This document shows, one piece after another, positions 44,259 through 52,987 of a stretch of 64,000 nt of DNA. Within the stretch, counting starts at the first letter, position 1, and the number at the start of each line of letters is the position of its first letter. Below the pieces are notes generated by a model that was not told where the DNA came from, did no database searches, and was given only the letters and a program-made list of their open reading frames with translations. Made by a program: the position numbers and the translations under genes. Source of the stretch: Bacteroidales bacterium (GTDB taxonomy: Bacteria > Bacteroidota > Bacteroidia > Bacteroidales > UBA1715); the NCBI GenBank assembly GCA_017516865.1, contig JAFXAU010000008.1, forward strand, positions 58,332 through 122,331, given 5' to 3'.

Positions 44259-46415
44259 GTCAATGAAATTTCGCACATAATCGAGGCGGCAAAGCCATAT
44301 ATAAAAGAACAGGAGCGTGATTTACCAAAAATCAGGCAGGCATACGATTTGTGCGAACAGAATCTGTCGGCAGACGAGGTTCAAGCAGTTTTGAATCAGG
44401 CAGAAATTGCAATCACCATGATTGGTCTTGGCGCAAAGGCTTTGATGGCAATTTTCCTCAAACCATGCTTCGACAAAGAGAAATTGACGGAAAAAGAAAT
44501 TTCGAAAGATTTCGGCGAAAAAGTTCTTGGCATCGTACTCGGCCTGCGGACGGTCGAGAAAATCGACACGCGTCGCTCCCGCCTGCAATCGGAAAATTTC
44601 ATAAAATTGATTCTCAGTCAGGCTGACGACGTGCGCGTCATTCTGATTTTGATGAGTTCAAAACTGAACCAGCTGCGGAACATTCAGAATCTGCCAGAAG
44701 CCGAACAACTACAACTCTGCGAAGAACTCGACACCTTGTACGCCCCGATGGCCCACCGTTTGGGACTGTATCAAATTAAGACAGAAATGGAAGAAATGTC
44801 GATGAAGTATCTTCACAACGACATTTACAAAACCATAGCCAAACAACTCGCCGAGAAAAAAGCGAGCCGCGACGAATATATCCGAAAATTCATAGAACCG
44901 CTCAAGGCTTTATTGGAATCGAAAGGTATTCCACCGTTTGAAATTAAAGGCCGTCCGAAATCAATTCATTCCATTTGGAACAAGCTGCAAAAAGGCAAGG
45001 TCACATTCGACCACATTTATGATTTATTCGCAATCAGAATTATTATTGACTCGGAGCCGGAAAATGAAAAACGCGACTGCTGGAATGTGTACTCGATAAT
45101 TTCCGACTTGTACCGTCCGAATCCGAACAGACTTCGCGACTGGATTTCGTCGCCGAAATCAAGCGGATATGAATCATTGCATACGACCGTTCTCGGTCCC
45201 GAAAACCGCTGGGTTGAAGTACAGATACGGACACGGCGGATGGACGAAGTGGCAGAGAAAGGTCAGGCGGCACACTGGATTTACAAAGAAGGCGATTCTG
45301 CGTCGGGTTCAGTACACTGGCTGGCACGAATCCGAAACATTCTCGAAAATCCATCAGACGACAGCCTCGAAAACGACAGCAATTCCCGTATGGAATTGTA
45401 TTCCGACGAGGTGTTCATTTTTACTCCGCAAGGCGACTTACGCAAATTACCTGCACATTCGACTGTGCTTGATTTTGCCTACGAAATTCACTCAAACATA
45501 GGAAATTCGTGTACGGGCGGTAAAGTGAATGGAAAAATCGTCACATTGAAACAAGAACTGAAAAACGGCGATTCCGTTGAAATCATCACTTCGAAAAATC
45601 AATCTCCAAAGCAAGACTGGCTTTCGTTTGTAAAGACTTCGAAAGCACGGCAGCACATCAAAAAATATCTTCGCGAAGTTCAGTACAAAACAGCCGAAGT
45701 GGGAAAAGAAATGCTTGCCCGAAAGTTCTCGCAGGCCGAAGTCAAATTTTCTGATGAAAATATTCGGAAACTGATAAAGGCTTTGGGCTACAAAGAGCCG
45801 TTCGACTTATATTTGGCGGTAATGGACAACAAAGTTGACCTGTCGATTATAAAAACGCTATACGACGAAAAAGCCGAGGACAAGAAGCCCGTAAGAATTG
45901 ATTCCGAGGACTTTAGCGGGAAAATTAGCAGAAAAATTTCTCGTGACTCCGACAATCTTTTGATTATTGACGATTTGTCGGACAATCTTGATTATAAATT
46001 GGCAAAATGTTGCAGTCCAATCAAAGGTGACGAGATTTTCGGCTTCGTAACGGCGGGCAACGGCATAAAAATTCACCGCCTGAATTGTCCTAACGCAATG
46101 AATATGATGGAGATATATCCATACAGAATCATAAAAGCCCGTTGGAGCCAAGCCGACGCCAACGTCGATTTCAACGTTGGCGTGCGTGTGATAGGCAGCG
46201 ACGAAATCAGCATTGTAAGCAACATTACCGAATTGCTTTCGAAAGACCAACTTGTGAAACTCCGTGGATTCAACTTAAATTCAAAGGACGGCAATTTTGA
46301 AGGCATTCTAACTCTTTCGATACGCGACATTTACCATCTCGACAAGATTTTGGAGAAAATACGTTCCATAAAGGGCGTATACTCTGCCGAACGATTCGAT
46401 ATGCAGAAACGGTAA
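44256..46415 (+). CDS. RelA/SpoT homologue, predicted (p)ppGpp synthetase with degenerate hydrolase domain
   Basis: A 719-residue stringent-response enzyme. The N-terminal HD region (about residues 30-160) aligns to SpoT, but the metal-binding HD and the HDVxEDT motif are missing, and KLADRLHNMRT reads LMSSKLNQLRN. The synthetase domain is intact: KGRPKSIHSIWNKL, YDLFAIRIIID, RLRDWISSPKSSGYESLHTTV, EVQIRTRRMDEVAEKGQAAHW. TGS (EVFIFTPQGDLRKLPA), a helical/zinc-finger-like part (KCCSPIKGDEIFGFV) and a C-terminal ACT domain follow. I infer synthesis without hydrolysis, though the RLRD loop resembles bifunctional enzymes. Confidence 0.9.
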   Translation: MVNEISHIIEAAKPYIKEQERDLPKIRQAYDLCEQNLSADEVQAVLNQAEIAITMIGLGAKALMAIFLKPCFDKEKLTEKEISKDFGEKVLGIVLGLRTVEKIDTRRSRLQSENFIKLILSQADDVRVILILMSSKLNQLRNIQNLPEAEQLQLCEELDTLYAPMAHRLGLYQIKTEMEEMSMKYLHNDIYKTIAKQLAEKKASRDEYIRKFIEPLKALLESKGIPPFEIKGRPKSIHSIWNKLQKGKVTFDHIYDLFAIRIIIDSEPENEKRDCWNVYSIISDLYRPNPNRLRDWISSPKSSGYESLHTTVLGPENRWVEVQIRTRRMDEVAEKGQAAHWIYKEGDSASGSVHWLARIRNILENPSDDSLENDSNSRMELYSDEVFIFTPQGDLRKLPAHSTVLDFAYEIHSNIGNSCTGGKVNGKIVTLKQELKNGDSVEIITSKNQSPKQDWLSFVKTSKARQHIKKYLREVQYKTAEVGKEMLARKFSQAEVKFSDENIRKLIKALGYKEPFDLYLAVMDNKVDLSIIKTLYDEKAEDKKPVRIDSEDFSGKISRKISRDSDNLLIIDDLSDNLDYKLAKCCSPIKGDEIFGFVTAGNGIKIHRLNCPNAMNMMEIYPYRIIKARWSQADANVDFNVGVRVIGSDEISIVSNITELLSKDQLVKLRGFNLNSKDGNFEGILTLSIRDIYHLDKILEKIRSIKGVYSAERFDMQKR

Positions 46416-46497
46416 TTTTTGTGTATTTATCTTAATTTTTTTCATCCTCTGCACTGTTTTGGCACACCCCACCTTTTCTTTTGTACCAAAAAACGGT

Positions 46498-47049
46498 ATG
46501 GAAAAAAAAGTTTTGTTGTTGGCTGTGGGCGACGGGGCAATCAACATTGTGGAGCAAAACAAAGAAAAACTGTCGAAACAGTGCGCCGTGGCGACAATCC
46601 GCAAAGATGGCTATCAAGAGTTCGAGGACGAACAGTGGGATTCGATACTGAAATTGATAGTGCCGAACGGCACGAAACACATTTGCGTGTTGAATTGTCT
46701 AGGTGGCGACGACGCGTTTGCGGAGTGGACAGTGACAGAGGTTTTGACAGCATTGAGTGAATCATTGCATAACAATGTTTATCTGACAGGTGCTTTTGTG
46801 TTTCCGTTCTCATTCGAGGGAAACTCCCGCTACGCAACCGCATATTCGAAAATGATGTTCATTGAAAATGAGATATATCGTTTCCAATCGGCGAAGAAAT
46901 TCTTCAACGACGATATGTTTCTGCATTTCCCAAACCTCACGTTTGACGCGGCGTTACGAAAATTCAACGAGGAGATTTGCGACGGAATTATTGCCCACGT
47001 ACAGGAATTTGTGTGCGAACATCGCCCACTTATGCTGACAAGGTGGTAA
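46498..47049 (+). CDS. FtsZ N-terminal-domain-like protein with degenerate GTP site
   Basis: A 183-residue protein that follows the FtsZ GTPase domain through its length: KVLLLAVGDGAINIV (for IKVIGVGGGGxNAV), WDSILKLIVPNGTKHICVLNCLGG (for the strand and loop before GGGTGTG), FVFPFSFEGNSR (for IPFRFEGxRR), and NLTFDAALRKFNEEICDGI (for helix H7). The tubulin signature GGGTGTG reads GGDDAFA (residues 69-75), so GTP binding is doubtful. It ends near H7, before the FtsZ C-terminal domain; such a domain is encoded 5.3 kb away at 52400-52987. Function unknown. Confidence 0.6.
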   Translation: MEKKVLLLAVGDGAINIVEQNKEKLSKQCAVATIRKDGYQEFEDEQWDSILKLIVPNGTKHICVLNCLGGDDAFAEWTVTEVLTALSESLHNNVYLTGAFVFPFSFEGNSRYATAYSKMMFIENEIYRFQSAKKFFNDDMFLHFPNLTFDAALRKFNEEICDGIIAHVQEFVCEHRPLMLTRW

Positions 47050-47109
47050 AAATAGACGAACGTAACGACGAAAAGAAGATTTTACAGGTGAGAGAAAAAC
47101 ATTTTTTTG

Positions 47110-47117
47110 TAGATTTG
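47110..47117 (+). promoter_or_regulatory. -7 element before the Asp-box repeat gene
   Basis: TAGATTTG matches TAnnTTTG, 52 bases before the ATG at 47170. It could drive 47170-51793. Confidence 0.4.
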
Positions 47118-47169
47118 ACAAACTGAATAATTTTTGAAATTTATTAAATAAATTAAAACTGAAAGTATT

Positions 47170-47511
47170 ATGCCACAAATGATTACTTACGGAAGCGAAG
47201 TGCTTCGCATTAGTTCCAAAGGTATTGAGTATTCCACAAACAGCGGACGCACGTGGATGACACGCTATTCCAGCTCTTCGTGCGGAACGTTCATAGACCT
47301 TCTTCCCTACGGCAAAGAATTACTGGCAGTAACGTCGAAAGGCATTTATTATTCCACAAACGAGGGCCGTACTTGGATGTCGCGTTATACGAGCAGTTCC
47401 TGCGGCACATTCCAATCGCTGATGGACGGCGGCAAAGAACTACTTGCCAACACCAGCAAGGGCTTGTACTATTCTACTAACGACGGTAGAACGTGGATGA
47501 GGAGAGGGTAA
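47170..47511 (+). CDS. Small protein of three 40-residue Asp-box repeats
   Basis: A 113-residue protein consisting almost only of three repeats with an exact period of 40. Each holds SKGIxYSTNxGRTWMxRY, whose STNxGRTW (residues 22-29, 62-69, 102-109) is the Asp-box/BNR motif of sialidase-type beta-propellers, and the inner sections SSSCGTFxxLxxxGKELLAxT. No signal peptide, so probably cytosolic. Three blades cannot close a propeller alone, so it would have to oligomerise or complete another. It lies 20 bases before the DUF262 pair, but its base composition is like the host genes. Family unknown. Confidence 0.7.
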   Translation: MPQMITYGSEVLRISSKGIEYSTNSGRTWMTRYSSSSCGTFIDLLPYGKELLAVTSKGIYYSTNEGRTWMSRYTSSSCGTFQSLMDGGKELLANTSKGLYYSTNDGRTWMRRG

Positions 47512-47531
47512 AAGATTAAATAGAGTAAAAT

Positions 47532-49499
47532 ATGGAAGGGAATCGATTACTAGAAATTAAACATGTAGCAGATTTGCTTACAATGAGGTTTAATATACCA
47601 AATTACCAGCGTGGGTATAGATGGGAACGAAAACACGTGGAAGCTTTATTAGACGATTTGCTGGATTTTAGCAAAAACATTAAAGAATACCCCAAAGGGA
47701 AATTTTATTGCATACAACCACTTGCCGTTGTTGAAAACACACAAATAGGGACAAAAGATAAACCTATCTATGATGTAGTGGATGGTCAACAGCGACTAAC
47801 AACTTTATATTTATTACTATCGTTTCTTGAAAAAGCAAGAGAAGATATCTATTCCGGTTCTTTAAAAGATGCTATTTTTACATTGCAATACGAAACGAGA
47901 GATTCAAACTTTTTTGACGAAAAGAAATTTAAGACTACAGACGAAAATGATGCTATTGATAATATAGATTTTTTCTATATGACGAGGGCTTATAATGTTA
48001 TCAAGGAATGGTTTGACAAAACAGGGACAACTAAAAGTTTGATTTTAAAGTGTTTAATTCCTGAGGAATACACTCTTGTTACTGATGAAAATGATGAAGT
48101 TAAAGAACAAAATGACACATTAAATGATGTACGTTTCATATGGTATAAGGTCCCAGTGTCAAAAGCCGAAGAATCAATGGAAGTTTTTTCTCAATTGAAC
48201 TATGGTAAGACACAATTAACATCTACAGAACTTGTCAAAGCATTGCTCTTTCAATGTGACATATATACTCAAAATAAAGATGTATTGCAAGAAATAGCAT
48301 TTAGACGTTCTTGTGAGTGGGATGCTATGGAGAAACAACTTCAAAATCCTTTCATGTGGTCTATGCTAATGCAAGAAGATTTACCATCTCATATAACTAT
48401 AGTTTTTTCATTGGTGTGCAATGAATTATACAAAGAGTTACAGGGGAAAATTATAGGCTACAAACTGCAAGAAGATGCTGAGGATTTTATATATCAAGTG
48501 TGCAATAAATACCTTTCGCTTAGTAATGATTATGCCAAGAATGTAGATTATATCTGGAACAAGGTTCAGAAAACGTATACTGCCTTATATAATTGGTATA
48601 AAAATTCTGATTTCTATCATCTAATTGGACTTTTGGTTTGGTTATATGAATTTAAAGAGAAAAAGGCATTTACAAAACAAAAGAGATATGAACTCATTCA
48701 AGAATTGATAGGTTTGTATCTTTCAGATATTACAGATGCATTTGAAAATAAATTGAAGGAAAAAATAGCATCTATTATTTACGTAGAAGAAACCAAATCA
48801 ACAAAAGAAGGGAAAATACCTTGGGGACTTTCTCGTATAAACTATCACGATAGTGCAGATTCTTTGATTAAAATTTTAGTTACTTTTAATGTAGAAGATA
48901 TACGAAAAAATCAAGAAGAATCTTCTCTCTTTCCATTTCATTTGCTTCGTGAGCAGAAGATAACAAGTTTGGAACATATCCATCCACAACATCTTGATAT
49001 AGATAGTATAGATTTAAAAACACTACAAAAATGGGTGGAAGTGAAAGAAGAAAACCTTGCATCTATGGATAAAAAAGAAATATATGAAAGTGATATTATA
49101 CAATTAAAAGAGTATTTAGAAAATCCTAACAATTATAAGGACAACAAAAATGCTGCTCTTAGTATCATAGATAAAATAGACAAGGAGTTTGATGATTTAG
49201 CTAATATGAGTGAAGAACAAATGCATACATTATACAATATGGCATTGGTTGATAAAGATACCAATGCCGCTTTGAGTAACAACCTATTGGACGTAAAAAG
49301 AACTATTCTTAAAAAACGTCAGACGGAAGACTCAATGTATATTTTACCTGCTACCAAAAAAGTATTTAATAAATATTATTCTGATTCGAAAATCTTGAAT
49401 GAATCTCCAAAACTTTGGACAAAACCCGATCGGAATAAATACTTTGAAGCAATAAAACAAGTTTATACGGATTTTATCTCTCATAAAACAACGAAATAA
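47532..49499 (+). CDS. DUF262 protein with DUF1524-type HNH region (GmrSD-like)
   Basis: A 655-residue protein. The N-terminal DUF262 (ParB/Srx-like NTPase-nuclease) shows IPNYQRGYRWERKHVEALLDDL (from residue 22) and DVVDGQQRLTTLYLLL (about 84-98). Near residue 479 is SLEHIHPQ and further on MALVDKDTNAALSNNLLDVKR (about 570-590), matching the His-Me/HNH nuclease DUF1524, with His and Asn in place. This fused form matches GmrSD-type IV restriction of modified phage DNA. It is followed after 2 bases by a second DUF262 gene. The sequence is visibly more AT-rich than flanking genes, suggesting transfer. Confidence 0.85.
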   Translation: MEGNRLLEIKHVADLLTMRFNIPNYQRGYRWERKHVEALLDDLLDFSKNIKEYPKGKFYCIQPLAVVENTQIGTKDKPIYDVVDGQQRLTTLYLLLSFLEKAREDIYSGSLKDAIFTLQYETRDSNFFDEKKFKTTDENDAIDNIDFFYMTRAYNVIKEWFDKTGTTKSLILKCLIPEEYTLVTDENDEVKEQNDTLNDVRFIWYKVPVSKAEESMEVFSQLNYGKTQLTSTELVKALLFQCDIYTQNKDVLQEIAFRRSCEWDAMEKQLQNPFMWSMLMQEDLPSHITIVFSLVCNELYKELQGKIIGYKLQEDAEDFIYQVCNKYLSLSNDYAKNVDYIWNKVQKTYTALYNWYKNSDFYHLIGLLVWLYEFKEKKAFTKQKRYELIQELIGLYLSDITDAFENKLKEKIASIIYVEETKSTKEGKIPWGLSRINYHDSADSLIKILVTFNVEDIRKNQEESSLFPFHLLREQKITSLEHIHPQHLDIDSIDLKTLQKWVEVKEENLASMDKKEIYESDIIQLKEYLENPNNYKDNKNAALSIIDKIDKEFDDLANMSEEQMHTLYNMALVDKDTNAALSNNLLDVKRTILKKRQTEDSMYILPATKKVFNKYYSDSKILNESPKLWTKPDRNKYFEAIKQVYTDFISHKTTK

Positions 49500-49501
49500 T
49501 T

Positions 49502-51793
49502 ATGGCGACAACATTTGAATCATTTATAGGAAAACAACCAATAGAGATTCCCCTTATTCAAAGGGATTATGTTCAAGGAAGAGGAGTTACTATTGAAGAA
49601 CAAGATAAACGAGAGACTTTCGTCAACAAATTGATTTCTACTCTTTCATCTGAAGAATCCAATGTGTGTCACCTTGAGTTTATTTATGGTGCAGCAAATA
49701 AAAAAAGTCCAGATGGTAATGCCTTTGTACCATTGGATGGACAACAACGACTCACGACACTGTATTTATTACACTGGGTAGTTTGGAAAAAGAGTTCCAA
49801 GAAAACTCAAGAAGATTATCCATTAAGTATTATTAAAGCATTTTCATATAAAACGAGATTAAGTTCTCGCAGTTTTTGCGAACATTTAATGGATAATTTT
49901 TTGGAATATAATGGTAGTTTAAAAAAACAAATTGAAAAGCAACCTTGGTTTTCAGAAGATTGGAAATATGATCCCACTATAAATGCTATGCTTTCTATGA
50001 TAGAATGTATGGAAAAAAAACTATCGGTATATGATGAAAATACTATTTCAAAAATGTTAGTAAAGCTATGCAGTGAGCAAAATCCTATCAGTTTTGATGA
50101 GTTGAATATGGCTGATTACGACTTGACAGACTCATTGTATATTAAGATGAATGCCAGAGGAAAACAGCTAACAGCATTTGAAAACTGGAAATCTGATTTT
50201 ATAAAATACTTAGAAGAACAATTTGGTGATACTGAATTTGACAGTGCAGATGAACAAAGAAAGGATTATAAGACATATAAAAATTATTTCAGTCATTCAA
50301 TAGAACACGAATGGACAGATATATTTTGGATATACTTAAAAGAGGAGTATTTGTCTAAGTCGGCAGAAGAACGACAGGACTTTTATCCAAGTATTGACAA
50401 TATGTTTATGCAATTATTTCATTTCTTTTGCTTTTTTCAATATTATGCCGAAAAGAAAACAGAGGATTTTTTCAAAATACCAGCGACAGAAAAAAGACGT
50501 CTATGGCAAACAAAGGATTTCGTTGATTTCTTTTTTAACTCTTTGGATTCTCTACATAGAATAGACCACAAAACATTTTTTACCGAGTTGTTCTATATAG
50601 ATGACAAAGAAATTCCCTCTGAAAATAAAGAACGAAAGGTGAGGTTGTTTAGGACAACAGATACAAATCTGTTCAAATTATGTGTTGGAAATGGTCCTAA
50701 TATGGAAATAACAGATATGTTATTATTTTATGCGCTGTTGTGTTATTGTAACAACCATAAAACAACTTTTGTTGACAACAATCTGAAAGCATATATGCGT
50801 ACAATTCGTAATCATTTTGAAAGTAAAATACAAAATTTGCGAACAAGAACTTCTATACAATTGAATTTGCGTGTTGCGGATTTTTATATCTATAAAAGTG
50901 AGATAGAGAAGTTTGCCGTTAGCGGTGCTTCATTACCAAATGAATCGGATTGTTTATTGGAGGATTGCTCAATTACAAACGGTCAGATTACAGTATTTGA
51001 TACGGCAAAAGAAAAGTACGGAAGTGAAATTGTTGTAAAAGCATTACAGTCATTTTGTGAGTTATCAACAGATGATAGGGTTTGCGTATTAATAGCCTGT
51101 GGATTCAGAGGTACAGATTTGAATGGTTGTATGGGGCGACGTAGATATTTCTTTGGAAATGATGGACGGTGGAATGTTCTTTTTGTTACAGACTCGAAAC
51201 AACTTTCTAATTGTTTTAACAAATATACTTCAGAAATAATGAAAAAACGAAATACTAAAGATATTATAACTGAAGAATTGGCAAAACATAATGATGATCT
51301 TGTATATTATATGCTGAAATATGAAGCATTTCGTCAAGCAAACAAAAACGAATATCATTTTGCGGTAACGGACACAATTGACGATGTTGATTGGATAGCA
51401 TTGAGTTCTTATAGTGCAAATCCTGGAACTGCATACCATACAGATCCTTTGGCAATTGCAGTAGAACATCGGGTGAAATCGCTTTTCCCTGATTTGAGTA
51501 AGTTGTTTGTATTATATAAGCAATATAGTGGGAAAATGCATTTTGTTATACGAAAGAGTGAAAATGATTGGGACTGGAAGTTTGCGATGCAAAGTAAGAG
51601 AGATGGGTGGCATATAGATTTTGGTGCGGAATTTATTTCTGAAGAAATGAAACGAAGTCTAAAGTTAACATCTTATACAGACGCTAAAGAATCACTTCAT
51701 TTTAAAGCAGAAAGAAGAACAGAAATGGATATGGTTGAACTTGGTACTAAAATTATCCAAGGCGTGTGTGAAAATATAGTTTCCTCAAAGTGA
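49502..51793 (+). CDS. Second DUF262 protein, partner of the preceding gene
   Basis: A 763-residue protein starting 2 bases after its neighbour's stop. DUF262 motifs are IPLIQRDYVQGR (from residue 16) and VPLDGQQRLTTLYLL (about 75-89), with the LYIKMNARGKQLTAFENWKSD segment (about 216) also typical. I see no EHIxPQ HNH motif; the C-terminal part (about 560-763) has no recognised domain but contains WKFAMQSKRDGWHIDFGAEF. Tandem DUF262 pairs occur in defence islands; here the first partner would supply the nuclease. AT-rich like the first gene. Confidence 0.8.
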   Translation: MATTFESFIGKQPIEIPLIQRDYVQGRGVTIEEQDKRETFVNKLISTLSSEESNVCHLEFIYGAANKKSPDGNAFVPLDGQQRLTTLYLLHWVVWKKSSKKTQEDYPLSIIKAFSYKTRLSSRSFCEHLMDNFLEYNGSLKKQIEKQPWFSEDWKYDPTINAMLSMIECMEKKLSVYDENTISKMLVKLCSEQNPISFDELNMADYDLTDSLYIKMNARGKQLTAFENWKSDFIKYLEEQFGDTEFDSADEQRKDYKTYKNYFSHSIEHEWTDIFWIYLKEEYLSKSAEERQDFYPSIDNMFMQLFHFFCFFQYYAEKKTEDFFKIPATEKRRLWQTKDFVDFFFNSLDSLHRIDHKTFFTELFYIDDKEIPSENKERKVRLFRTTDTNLFKLCVGNGPNMEITDMLLFYALLCYCNNHKTTFVDNNLKAYMRTIRNHFESKIQNLRTRTSIQLNLRVADFYIYKSEIEKFAVSGASLPNESDCLLEDCSITNGQITVFDTAKEKYGSEIVVKALQSFCELSTDDRVCVLIACGFRGTDLNGCMGRRRYFFGNDGRWNVLFVTDSKQLSNCFNKYTSEIMKKRNTKDIITEELAKHNDDLVYYMLKYEAFRQANKNEYHFAVTDTIDDVDWIALSSYSANPGTAYHTDPLAIAVEHRVKSLFPDLSKLFVLYKQYSGKMHFVIRKSENDWDWKFAMQSKRDGWHIDFGAEFISEEMKRSLKLTSYTDAKESLHFKAERRTEMDMVELGTKIIQGVCENIVSSK

Positions 51794-51915
51794 TTATACC
51801 ACCAATATAACATCATAACTCTATCAAATGTCGTAAAACAAAGCATGGGGTAATTTTTGGATTCAGATACAATGAGAATTGGCTCAAAATTTTTTCAATC
51901 AAGATAAAATATTCC

Positions 51916-51966
51916 TTGATTTTCCCCACCACTACTTCACATTTCCCTTGAAAATTCGCAGTACTG
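51916..51966 (+). repeat. Dispersed ~50-bp element, copy 1 (degenerate)
   Basis: Shares about 50 bases with 52263-52324, including CTACTTCACATTT and CCTTGAAAATTCGCAGTA. Its right arm is decayed. It lies in the 606-base gene-free gap 51794-52399, in which no other feature was seen except the second copy. Confidence 0.75.
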
Positions 51967-52262
51967 TTGTAACAATTTTCAAACGTGAAGTAGCTTGTGT
52001 AAGTTGTTATAGTTCAAGAGATTTACTTCGGATTGGGTATTTTCGAAATCGCCACCATATACCACTGCTCTTTTCACTACAGGAGTTTTTATCCAGTTCG
52101 TGAGTTTCATTTTTATGCAATTATGGGATCCAATTCCAAAAATACATAAATTTCATACAAACGAAACTTTTTTGTTAATTTTATTTTGTGTCCTTAAATA
52201 AAATCTGTTCAGAAAGCTGACGATTTGCGGAAGCATGACTCGGAGACGTTCAACAAAAATCA

Positions 52263-52324
52263 TTGAATTTTCGCACCGCTACTTCACATTTTCCTTGAAA
52301 ATTCGCAGTAGCGATGCGAATTTT
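52263..52324 (+). repeat. Dispersed palindromic element, copy 2 (intact arms)
   Basis: Left arm TTTTCGCACCGCTACT (52268-52283) and right arm AGTAGCGATGCGAATTTT (52307-52324) are inverted with few changes, giving an outer hairpin; AAAATTCGCA (52298-52307) also pairs with TGCGAATTTT (52315-52324). Confidence 0.75.
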
Positions 52325-52399
52325 AACAAAAAATCAGAATTTTAAAACCTCTGCTTCGATATGGCACATCTTTGTTGTTTGTTTGTGAAAAATTAAACA

Positions 52400-52987
52400 A
52401 TGTACACAAAATGTAATAGCGAAATGGACTTGACAGGAATGGACAAGCAGCTGAAAAAACTGATCGCCACTTCGTTGGGCGAAAACGATTTTGAAACCAT
52501 CTCGTGTTCCGAGACGAGATTTGTGGCAAATCAAATCTGGAATGCGTGCGTAAAAACGTCTGTCGCACCTATAGATTTTTATGATGTAAGAAACTTTCTT
52601 ATTGGGAATCAAAACACGTGCGATAAGGCAGTTTTTGCGTCGGTAGGTCGTGGGGAAACACTTGAAATGGCAATGCAAGATGTTTATACAAAGCCCTTTA
52701 TCAACGAATTGTCATTCACAAACACACCAGATTTGCTGTGTCGCATTATGGTTATTGTCACCTTGAAAAACGAAGATTTGGAACCAACAGGCGCTGAACT
52801 TACACATGCAATTGCAAAAGTAACAAATGCGGGGACAGACTTTTTATGGCAAATTCTTGTCGATTCCCAAATGCAGGAAAACGTGCGGGTTAGTTTGATT
52901 GTAAAGAAAAACCGATTTACTGCATCTTTTCCGACAAAGCTATCAGTTCAGCCGAATCCGGTTTTATCTTCAAAGCACGTTCAATAA
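52400..52987 (+). CDS. FtsZ C-terminal-domain-like protein
   Basis: A 195-residue protein. Residues ~41-170 follow FtsZ from the end of helix H7 through its C-terminal domain: IDFYDVRNFLIG (for VDFADVxTVM), AVFASVGRGETLEMAMQDVYTKPFI (for AIMGxGEAxGExRAxxAxxxAxxSPLL), CRIMVIVTLKNEDLEPTGAELTHAI (for ARxxLxNITxGxDxxxxEVxEI), and FLWQILVDSQMQENVRVSLIVKK (for xIIWGxxxDxxLGDxxxVTIIATGF). It lacks the GTPase half. The last ~23 codons overlap the converging TPR gene. Possibly it acts with the product of 46498-47049; that is inference. Confidence 0.6.
   Translation: MYTKCNSEMDLTGMDKQLKKLIATSLGENDFETISCSETRFVANQIWNACVKTSVAPIDFYDVRNFLIGNQNTCDKAVFASVGRGETLEMAMQDVYTKPFINELSFTNTPDLLCRIMVIVTLKNEDLEPTGAELTHAIAKVTNAGTDFLWQILVDSQMQENVRVSLIVKKNRFTASFPTKLSVQPNPVLSSKHVQ

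Noticed and set aside
46660..46673. GTGCCGAACGGCAC, one base from the REP-like core
   Set aside because: It encodes VPNGT inside the FtsZ-N-like gene at a place where FtsZ itself has PNTK, so the sequence is explained by coding. Probably chance.
51879..52103. A 74-codon plus-strand frame in the gap before the FtsZ-C-like gene
   Set aside because: It runs through the dispersed repeat, has no family features and no promoter; treated as non-coding.
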